Origin: Aphelocoma coerulescens
Lineage: Eukaryota > Chordata > Aves > Passeriformes > Corvidae
NCBI RefSeq assembly: GCF_041296385.1
Contig: NW_027183588.1
Location: 1 to 64,000, forward strand
Reading direction: 5' to 3'
DNA length: 64,000 nt
Shown in pieces: positions 1-9,800 of this stretch. Under the pieces are notes generated by a model. The model did no database searches and had not been told where the DNA came from. It saw only the letters and a list, made by a program, of their open reading frames with translations. Made by a program: the position numbers and the translations under genes. Within the stretch, counting starts at the first letter, position 1; every line of letters begins with the position of its first letter.

Positions 1-316
1 ACCGGGGAGCACCGGGCTTGTGTGTGCAGTGCACCGAATTGCAGACGTCTGGTAAACGCTCGTTCACGAGCCCAGTGGGCCGAGTGTGTTCTCGCTGCTG
101 CAAAAAGGATCGTGCTCAATCCACAGCGTGGACACAAGCACTTTCCTAGTCATTCAGCCTTTCAGAGTCCCAGCAGCTAGAGCTCGGCCAGGAGCACAGG
201 TCAAAGCAGAAAGCTCTCCGAAAGTGCCCCTTCTCCGAGCAGCCTTCCAAAAGCGCACATCACACTGTGGCCCCTGTGCCTTTCTTCTAAGCCCGACGTC
301 CTGCCTTGTTTTTCAG

Positions 317-413
317 CCTCGCAGCTACCGCTGTCAACCTCCAGCAGCTGCTCTCCTGGAGAACGGCTCTAGAAGCAAAAGCCAGTGCTGGCTTGCACCT
401 TCGCCTTCTGCAC
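317..413 (+). other. Splice-site-like bracket (possible cryptic exon), in every unit
   Basis: A pyrimidine-rich tract ending in cag (ccttgtttttcag, ending at 316) lies directly upstream. The sequence cacgtaagc at 411-419 provides a GT donor-like step after 413. A weak branch-point-like ttctaag lies about 26 bases before the AG, with A at 290. Together they would define a 97-nt exon if the array were transcribed on this strand. The length is not a multiple of three and there is no evidence of transcription, so this is only a motif-level observation. The bracket recurs at +1459 intervals; copies 17 and 18 have indels inside or next to it. Confidence 0.2.
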
Positions 414-480
414 GTAAGCAACAGCAATCTCAGCGGTGCACTTCTGTACTTCCCTGCTCCGCTGCACCCTACCATCGTGT

Positions 481-497
481 TCTCCGAAACTCGGAGA
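481..497. repeat. Perfect 7-bp inverted repeat, 3-nt spacer
   Basis: The arms tctccga (481-487) and tcggaga (491-497) are exact reverse complements separated by aac. The dyad is unchanged in every copy read. It could form a short hairpin in RNA or single-stranded DNA, or be a dimeric protein-binding site; a chance palindrome is also possible at this size. Confidence 0.6.
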
Positions 498-544
498 CGG
501 AAGGGAAGTGCATTTGCCTCCACAGAGCTCTGCAAGAGGACTAG

Positions 545-559
545 GCAGCAGCAGCAGCA
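545..559 (+). repeat. (GCA)5 microsatellite inside the unit
   Basis: Five consecutive gca triplets followed by c. The tract has exactly five triplets in all 44 copies, including the indel-rich copies 16-18, so no slippage is visible here. It gives an A5 run or Q4 run in overlapping reading frames, which is incidental. Confidence 0.9.
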
Positions 560-600
560 CAAGTAACTGTGGCGCGTCGTCCTCCTTCCTGAGGCTGTAA

Positions 601-840
601 GGTGAATTCTGCAGGCAGGAGAGTGGCAGCCACGCTCGTCTCGCAAGCCCGGACGACGCGCACCCGAGCCCGGTGCTCCGCGGCTTCGTTCCTCGCCTTT
701 TCGAGCACGCCGTACCTTCGTTCTCCCGGAGGCGGACCGGTCGTCTGCCTCTCGCCCGGAACTCTGTGCCGGCAGCGAAGCGCTCCAGCGCGCTGCTTCT
801 GCCCGAACGCGGCCGGGCCGTGCCCCTTTCCTCCTGAGCA
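601..840. other. CpG-densest core of the unit
   Basis: About 167 of 240 bases are G or C (about 70%) and roughly 33 CpG are present by hand count, the highest density in the monomer. It contains the palindromes gaccggtc (735-742) and cagcgcgctg (786-795). The wider unit also meets usual CpG-island proportions. There is no TATA element and no canonical GGGCGG box. In a vertebrate genome this would be either an unmethylated island repeated every 1.46 kb or a young array that has not yet lost methylated CpG. The sequence alone does not decide which. Confidence 0.7.
772..802. repeat. Imperfect hairpin containing a 10-bp palindrome
   Basis: gaagc (777-781) pairs with gcttc (795-799), and gca (772-774) with tgc (800-802) across a small bulge. 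Inside lie agcgct (779-784) and the exact palindrome cagcgcgctg (786-795). It recurs in every monomer. No function is assigned. Confidence 0.4.
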
Positions 841-3800
841 ATACGTACCACTGCATTCTGCCTCTCTGGTGCTCTGAATGGAAAGGGAAAGCTTCTGGGC
901 TACGTCTCGCACAGAGAGCCGTGCCGGGGACGGCAAGCTCACGCGGCCTTTGCCTCCGACACTTGGGGGAGCGCCTAGCTGCAGCGCCTTCCAGCCAGGG
1001 CCAGTCCGCTTTCCCCGGCACAACCTGCAAAGCACCTGTCGGATGGCGGTGCTGTCTGCCCGGTCCTTCTCGGCTCCAGTTTACCCCGCTGCCCACCGCA
1101 CTCTCGCAAGAGGCAAAGAGCTTCGGCAGGCATCTCGCACTGGAGAGAGGTGCCAGGACAAAACCACCTTCTTCATCAAGGCTTCCTCGTGGCCCAGATT
1201 GTGGTGCTGCGTTCAAAGTCTTGCACACGGAAAGACTCATCCAGCAAGTGCTTCTCCCCCGGCACGTTTCGCTGAGCGAGGGCAACGTGGGGAACCGGGG
1301 ACGCTGCAAAACTGAGAAAGCACCCTTGTGCCTGGAGCCGAGGGAAAGCCGAGCACAGCACCCGTGTGTATGCGGGCAGTGCACACGCCGAAAAGCGGCC
1401 GAGTAGGATGCCGTGGCTGGGCTTCTCTTCTGTCCAGACAACGGCAGGCGGAGAAAGAAACCGGGGAGCACCGGGCTTGTGTGTGCAGTGCACCGAATTG
1501 CAGACGTCTGGTAAACGCTCGTTCACGAGCCCAGTGGGCCGAGTGTGTTCTCGCTGCTGCAAAAAGGATCGTGCTCAATCCACAGCGTGGACACAAGCAC
1601 TTTCCTAGTCATTCAGCCTTTCAGAGTCCCAGCAGCTAGAGCTCGGCCAGGAGCACAGGTCAAAGCAGAAAGCTCTCCGAAAGTGCCCCTTCTCCGAGCA
1701 GCCTTCCAAAAGCGCACATCACACTGTGGCCCCTGTGCCTTTCTTCTAAGCCCGACGTCCTGCCTTGTTTTTCAGCCTCGCAGCTACCGCTGTCAACCTC
1801 CAGCAGCTGCTCTCCTGGAGAACGGCTCTAGAAGCAAAAGCCAGTGCTGGCTTGCACCTTCGCCTTCTGCACGTAAGCAACAGCAATCTCAGCGGTGCAC
1901 TTCTGTACTTCCCTGCTCCGCTGCACCCTACCATCGTGTTCTCCGAAACTCGGAGACGGAAGGGAAGTGCATTTGCCTCCACAGAGCTCTGCAAGAGGAC
2001 TAGGCAGCAGCAGCAGCACAAGTAACTGTGGCGCGTCGTCCTCCTTCCTGAGGCTGTAAGGTGAATTCTGCAGGCAGGAGAGTGGCAGCCACGCTCGTCT
2101 CGCAAGCCCGGACGACGCGCACCCGAGCCCGGTGCTCCGCGGCTTCGTTCCTCGCCTTTTCGAGCACGCCGTACCTTCGTTCTCCCGGAGGCGGACCGGT
2201 CGTCTGCCTCTCGCCCGGAACTCTGTGCCGGCAGCGAAGCGCTCCAGCGCGCTGCTTCTGCCCGAACGCGGCCGGGCCGTGCCCCTTTCCTCCTGAGCAA
2301 TACGTACCACTGCATTCTGCCTCTCTGGTGCTCTGAATGGAAAGGGAAAGCTTCTGGGCTACGTCTCGCACAGAGAGCCGTGCCGGGGACGGCAAGCTCA
2401 CGCGGCCTTTGCCTCCGACACTTGGGGGAGCGCCTAGCTGCAGCGCCTTCCAGCCAGGGCCAGTCCGCTTTCCCCGGCACAACCTGCAAAGCACCTGTCG
2501 GATGGCGGTGCTGTCTGCCCGGTCCTTCTCGGCTCCAGTTTACCCCGCTGCCCACCGCACTCTCGCAAGAGGCAAAGAGCTTCGGCAGGCATCTCGCACT
2601 GGAGAGAGGTGCCAGGACAAAACCACCTTCTTCATCAAGGCTTCCTCGTGGCCCAGATTGTGGTGCTGCGTTCAAAGTCTTGCACACGGAAAGACTCATC
2701 CAGCAAGTGCTTCTCCCCCGGCACGTTTCGCTGAGCGAGGGCAACGTGGGGAACCGGGGACGCTGCAAAACTGAGAAAGCACCCTTGTGCCTGGAGCCGA
2801 GGGAAAGCCGAGCACAGCACCCGTGTGTATGCGGGCAGTGCACACGCCGAAAAGCGGCCGAGTAGGATGCCGTGGCTGGGCTTCTCTTCTGTCCAGACAA
2901 CGGCAGGCGGAGAAAGAAACCGGGGAGCACCGGGCTTGTGTGTGCAGTGCACCGAATTGCAGACGTCTGGTAAACGCTCGTTCACGAGCCCAGTGGGCCG
3001 AGTGTGTTCTCGCTGCTGCAAAAAGGATCGTGCTCAATCCACAGCGTGGACACAAGCACTTTCCTAGTCATTCAGCCTTTCAGAGTCCCAGCAGCTAGAG
3101 CTCGGCCAGGAGCACAGGTCAAAGCAGAAAGCTCTCCGAAAGTGCCCCTTCTCCGAGCAGCCTTCCAAAAGCGCACATCACACTGTGGCCCCTGTGCCTT
3201 TCTTCTAAGCCCGACGTCCTGCCTTGTTTTTCAGCCTCGCAGCTACCGCTGTCAACCTCCAGCAGCTGCTCTCCTGGAGAACGGCTCTAGAAGCAAAAGC
3301 CAGTGCTGGCTTGCACCTTCGCCTTCTGCACGTAAGCAACAGCAATCTCAGCGGTGCACTTCTGTACTTCCCTGCTCCGCTGCACCCTACCATCGTGTTC
3401 TCCGAAACTCGGAGACGGAAGGGAAGTGCATTTGCCTCCACAGAGCTCTGCAAGAGGACTAGGCAGCAGCAGCAGCACAAGTAACTGTGGCGCGTCGTCC
3501 TCCTTCCTGAGGCTGTAAGGTGAATTCTGCAGGCAGGAGAGTGGCAGCCACGCTCGTCTCGCAAGCCCGGACGACGCGCACCCGAGCCCGGTGCTCCGCG
3601 GCTTCGTTCCTCGCCTTTTCGAGCACGCCGTACCTTCGTTCTCCCGGAGGCGGACCGGTCGTCTGCCTCTCGCCCGGAACTCTGTGCCGGCAGCGAAGCG
3701 CTCCAGCGCGCTGCTTCTGCCCGAACGCGGCCGGGCCGTGCCCCTTTCCTCCTGAGCAATACGTACCACTGCATTCTGCCTCTCTGGTGCTCTGAATGGA

Positions 3801-6800
3801 AAGGGAAAGCTTCTGGGCTACGTCTCGCACAGAGAGCCGTGCCGGGGACGGCAAGCTCACGCGGCCTTTGCCTCCGACACTTGGGGGAGCGCCTAGCTGC
3901 AGCGCCTTCCAGCCAGGGCCAGTCCGCTTTCCCCGGCACAACCTGCAAAGCACCTGTCGGATGGCGGTGCTGTCTGCCCGGTCCTTCTCGGCTCCAGTTT
4001 ACCCCGCTGCCCACCGCACTCTCGCAAGAGGCAAAGAGCTTCGGCAGGCATCTCGCACTGGAGAGAGGTGCCAGGACAAAACCACCTTCTTCATCAAGGC
4101 TTCCTCGTGGCCCAGATTGTGGTGCTGCGTTCAAAGTCTTGCACACGGAAAGACTCATCCAGCAAGTGCTTCTCCCCCGGCACGTTTCGCTGAGCGAGGG
4201 CAACGTGGGGAACCGGGGACGCTGCAAAACTGAGAAAGCACCCTTGTGCCTGGAGCCGAGGGAAAGCCGAGCACAGCACCCGTGTGTATGCGGGCAGTGC
4301 ACACGCCGAAAAGCGGCCGAGTAGGATGCCGTGGCTGGGCTTCTCTTCTGTCCAGACAACGGCAGGCGGAGAAAGAAACCGGGGAGCACCGGGCTTGTGT
4401 GTGCAGTGCACCGAATTGCAGACGTCTGGTAAACGCTCGTTCACGAGCCCAGTGGGCCGAGTGTGTTCTCGCTGCTGCAAAAAGGATCGTGCTCAATCCA
4501 CAGCGTGGACACAAGCACTTTCCTAGTCATTCAGCCTTTCAGAGTCCCAGCAGCTAGAGCTCGGCCAGGAGCACAGGTCAAAGCAGAAAGCTCTCCGAAA
4601 GTGCCCCTTCTCCGAGCAGCCTTCCAAAAGCGCACATCACACTGTGGCCCCTGTGCCTTTCTTCTAAGCCCGACGTCCTGCCTTGTTTTTCAGCCTCGCA
4701 GCTACCGCTGTCAACCTCCAGCAGCTGCTCTCCTGGAGAACGGCTCTAGAAGCAAAAGCCAGTGCTGGCTTGCACCTTCGCCTTCTGCACGTAAGCAACA
4801 GCAATCTCAGCGGTGCACTTCTGTACTTCCCTGCTCCGCTGCACCCTACCATCGTGTTCTCCGAAACTCGGAGACGGAAGGGAAGTGCATTTGCCTCCAC
4901 AGAGCTCTGCAAGAGGACTAGGCAGCAGCAGCAGCACAAGTAACTGTGGCGCGTCGTCCTCCTTCCTGAGGCTGTAAGGTGAATTCTGCAGGCAGGAGAG
5001 TGGCAGCCACGCTCGTCTCGCAAGCCCGGACGACGCGCACCCGAGCCCGGTGCTCCGCGGCTTCGTTCCTCGCCTTTTCGAGCACGCCGTACCTTCGTTC
5101 TCCCGGAGGCGGACCGGTCGTCTGCCTCTCGCCCGGAACTCTGTGCCGGCAGCGAAGCGCTCCAGCGCGCTGCTTCTGCCCGAACGCGGCCGGGCCGTGC
5201 CCCTTTCCTCCTGAGCAATACGTACCACTGCATTCTGCCTCTCTGGTGCTCTGAATGGAAAGGGAAAGCTTCTGGGCTACGTCTCGCACAGAGAGCCGTG
5301 CCGGGGACGGCAAGCTCACGCGGCCTTTGCCTCCGACACTTGGGGGAGCGCCTAGCTGCAGCGCCTTCCAGCCAGGGCCAGTCCGCTTTCCCCGGCACAA
5401 CCTGCAAAGCACCTGTCGGATGGCGGTGCTGTCTGCCCGGTCCTTCTCGGCTCCAGTTTACCCCGCTGCCCACCGCACTCTCGCAAGAGGCAAAGAGCTT
5501 CGGCAGGCATCTCGCACTGGAGAGAGGTGCCAGGACAAAACCACCTTCTTCATCAAGGCTTCCTCGTGGCCCAGATTGTGGTGCTGCGTTCAAAGTCTTG
5601 CACACGGAAAGACTCATCCAGCAAGTGCTTCTCCCCCGGCACGTTTCGCTGAGCGAGGGCAACGTGGGGAACCGGGGACGCTGCAAAACTGAGAAAGCAC
5701 CCTTGTGCCTGGAGCCGAGGGAAAGCCGAGCACAGCACCCGTGTGTATGCGGGCAGTGCACACGCCGAAAAGCGGCCGAGTAGGATGCCGTGGCTGGGCT
5801 TCTCTTCTGTCCAGACAACGGCAGGCGGAGAAAGAAACCGGGGAGCACCGGGCTTGTGTGTGCAGTGCACCGAATTGCAGACGTCTGGTAAACGCTCGTT
5901 CACGAGCCCAGTGGGCCGAGTGTGTTCTCGCTGCTGCAAAAAGGATCGTGCTCAATCCACAGCGTGGACACAAGCACTTTCCTAGTCATTCAGCCTTTCA
6001 GAGTCCCAGCAGCTAGAGCTCGGCCAGGAGCACAGGTCAAAGCAGAAAGCTCTCCGAAAGTGCCCCTTCTCCGAGCAGCCTTCCAAAAGCGCACATCACA
6101 CTGTGGCCCCTGTGCCTTTCTTCTAAGCCCGACGTCCTGCCTTGTTTTTCAGCCTCGCAGCTACCGCTGTCAACCTCCAGCAGCTGCTCTCCTGGAGAAC
6201 GGCTCTAGAAGCAAAAGCCAGTGCTGGCTTGCACCTTCGCCTTCTGCACGTAAGCAACAGCAATCTCAGCGGTGCACTTCTGTACTTCCCTGCTCCGCTG
6301 CACCCTACCATCGTGTTCTCCGAAACTCGGAGACGGAAGGGAAGTGCATTTGCCTCCACAGAGCTCTGCAAGAGGACTAGGCAGCAGCAGCAGCACAAGT
6401 AACTGTGGCGCGTCGTCCTCCTTCCTGAGGCTGTAAGGTGAATTCTGCAGGCAGGAGAGTGGCAGCCACGCTCGTCTCGCAAGCCCGGACGACGCGCACC
6501 CGAGCCCGGTGCTCCGCGGCTTCGTTCCTCGCCTTTTCGAGCACGCCGTACCTTCGTTCTCCCGGAGGCGGACCGGTCGTCTGCCTCTCGCCCGGAACTC
6601 TGTGCCGGCAGCGAAGCGCTCCAGCGCGCTGCTTCTGCCCGAACGCGGCCGGGCCGTGCCCCTTTCCTCCTGAGCAATACGTACCACTGCATTCTGCCTC
6701 TCTGGTGCTCTGAATGGAAAGGGAAAGCTTCTGGGCTACGTCTCGCACAGAGAGCCGTGCCGGGGACGGCAAGCTCACGCGGCCTTTGCCTCCGACACTT

Positions 6801-9800
6801 GGGGGAGCGCCTAGCTGCAGCGCCTTCCAGCCAGGGCCAGTCCGCTTTCCCCGGCACAACCTGCAAAGCACCTGTCGGATGGCGGTGCTGTCTGCCCGGT
6901 CCTTCTCGGCTCCAGTTTACCCCGCTGCCCACCGCACTCTCGCAAGAGGCAAAGAGCTTCGGCAGGCATCTCGCACTGGAGAGAGGTGCCAGGACAAAAC
7001 CACCTTCTTCATCAAGGCTTCCTCGTGGCCCAGATTGTGGTGCTGCGTTCAAAGTCTTGCACACGGAAAGACTCATCCAGCAAGTGCTTCTCCCCCGGCA
7101 CGTTTCGCTGAGCGAGGGCAACGTGGGGAACCGGGGACGCTGCAAAACTGAGAAAGCACCCTTGTGCCTGGAGCCGAGGGAAAGCCGAGCACAGCACCCG
7201 TGTGTATGCGGGCAGTGCACACGCCGAAAAGCGGCCGAGTAGGATGCCGTGGCTGGGCTTCTCTTCTGTCCAGACAACGGCAGGCGGAGAAAGAAACCGG
7301 GGAGCACCGGGCTTGTGTGTGCAGTGCACCGAATTGCAGACGTCTGGTAAACGCTCGTTCACGAGCCCAGTGGGCCGAGTGTGTTCTCGCTGCTGCAAAA
7401 AGGATCGTGCTCAATCCACAGCGTGGACACAAGCACTTTCCTAGTCATTCAGCCTTTCAGAGTCCCAGCAGCTAGAGCTCGGCCAGGAGCACAGGTCAAA
7501 GCAGAAAGCTCTCCGAAAGTGCCCCTTCTCCGAGCAGCCTTCCAAAAGCGCACATCACACTGTGGCCCCTGTGCCTTTCTTCTAAGCCCGACGTCCTGCC
7601 TTGTTTTTCAGCCTCGCAGCTACCGCTGTCAACCTCCAGCAGCTGCTCTCCTGGAGAACGGCTCTAGAAGCAAAAGCCAGTGCTGGCTTGCACCTTCGCC
7701 TTCTGCACGTAAGCAACAGCAATCTCAGCGGTGCACTTCTGTACTTCCCTGCTCCGCTGCACCCTACCATCGTGTTCTCCGAAACTCGGAGACGGAAGGG
7801 AAGTGCATTTGCCTCCACAGAGCTCTGCAAGAGGACTAGGCAGCAGCAGCAGCACAAGTAACTGTGGCGCGTCGTCCTCCTTCCTGAGGCTGTAAGGTGA
7901 ATTCTGCAGGCAGGAGAGTGGCAGCCACGCTCGTCTCGCAAGCCCGGACGACGCGCACCCGAGCCCGGTGCTCCGCGGCTTCGTTCCTCGCCTTTTCGAG
8001 CACGCCGTACCTTCGTTCTCCCGGAGGCGGACCGGTCGTCTGCCTCTCGCCCGGAACTCTGTGCCGGCAGCGAAGCGCTCCAGCGCGCTGCTTCTGCCCG
8101 AACGCGGCCGGGCCGTGCCCCTTTCCTCCTGAGCAATACGTACCACTGCATTCTGCCTCTCTGGTGCTCTGAATGGAAAGGGAAAGCTTCTGGGCTACGT
8201 CTCGCACAGAGAGCCGTGCCGGGGACGGCAAGCTCACGCGGCCTTTGCCTCCGACACTTGGGGGAGCGCCTAGCTGCAGCGCCTTCCAGCCAGGGCCAGT
8301 CCGCTTTCCCCGGCACAACCTGCAAAGCACCTGTCGGATGGCGGTGCTGTCTGCCCGGTCCTTCTCGGCTCCAGTTTACCCCGCTGCCCACCGCACTCTC
8401 GCAAGAGGCAAAGAGCTTCGGCAGGCATCTCGCACTGGAGAGAGGTGCCAGGACAAAACCACCTTCTTCATCAAGGCTTCCTCGTGGCCCAGATTGTGGT
8501 GCTGCGTTCAAAGTCTTGCACACGGAAAGACTCATCCAGCAAGTGCTTCTCCCCCGGCACGTTTCGCTGAGCGAGGGCAACGTGGGGAACCGGGGACGCT
8601 GCAAAACTGAGAAAGCACCCTTGTGCCTGGAGCCGAGGGAAAGCCGAGCACAGCACCCGTGTGTATGCGGGCAGTGCACACGCCGAAAAGCGGCCGAGTA
8701 GGATGCCGTGGCTGGGCTTCTCTTCTGTCCAGACAACGGCAGGCGGAGAAAGAAACCGGGGAGCACCGGGCTTGTGTGTGCAGTGCACCGAATTGCAGAC
8801 GTCTGGTAAACGCTCGTTCACGAGCCCAGTGGGCCGAGTGTGTTCTCGCTGCTGCAAAAAGGATCGTGCTCAATCCACAGCGTGGACACAAGCACTTTCC
8901 TAGTCATTCAGCCTTTCAGAGTCCCAGCAGCTAGAGCTCGGCCAGGAGCACAGGTCAAAGCAGAAAGCTCTCCGAAAGTGCCCCTTCTCCGAGCAGCCTT
9001 CCAAAAGCGCACATCACACTGTGGCCCCTGTGCCTTTCTTCTAAGCCCGACGTCCTGCCTTGTTTTTCAGCCTCGCAGCTACCGCTGTCAACCTCCAGCA
9101 GCTGCTCTCCTGGAGAACGGCTCTAGAAGCAAAAGCCAGTGCTGGCTTGCACCTTCGCCTTCTGCACGTAAGCAACAGCAATCTCAGCGGTGCACTTCTG
9201 TACTTCCCTGCTCCGCTGCACCCTACCATCGTGTTCTCCGAAACTCGGAGACGGAAGGGAAGTGCATTTGCCTCCACAGAGCTCTGCAAGAGGACTAGGC
9301 AGCAGCAGCAGCACAAGTAACTGTGGCGCGTCGTCCTCCTTCCTGAGGCTGTAAGGTGAATTCTGCAGGCAGGAGAGTGGCAGCCACGCTCGTCTCGCAA
9401 GCCCGGACGACGCGCACCCGAGCCCGGTGCTCCGCGGCTTCGTTCCTCGCCTTTTCGAGCACGCCGTACCTTCGTTCTCCCGGAGGCGGACCGGTCGTCT
9501 GCCTCTCGCCCGGAACTCTGTGCCGGCAGCGAAGCGCTCCAGCGCGCTGCTTCTGCCCGAACGCGGCCGGGCCGTGCCCCTTTCCTCCTGAGCAATACGT
9601 ACCACTGCATTCTGCCTCTCTGGTGCTCTGAATGGAAAGGGAAAGCTTCTGGGCTACGTCTCGCACAGAGAGCCGTGCCGGGGACGGCAAGCTCACGCGG
9701 CCTTTGCCTCCGACACTTGGGGGAGCGCCTAGCTGCAGCGCCTTCCAGCCAGGGCCAGTCCGCTTTCCCCGGCACAACCTGCAAAGCACCTGTCGGATGG

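Noticed and set aside
1..1459. Nucleosome-phased unit (1,459 is close to 7 x 208)
   Set aside because: It is close to 8 x 182 as well, and no internal period of that size was visible, so the number alone means nothing.
86..1639. Many overlapping ORFs of 66-394 codons on both strands in each unit as protein-coding genes
   Set aside because: They overlap in most frames, repeat every 1,459 bp, show no known domain, signal peptide or membrane pattern, and lie in stop-poor GC-rich sequence. The unit length is not divisible by three, so no frame can run through the array.
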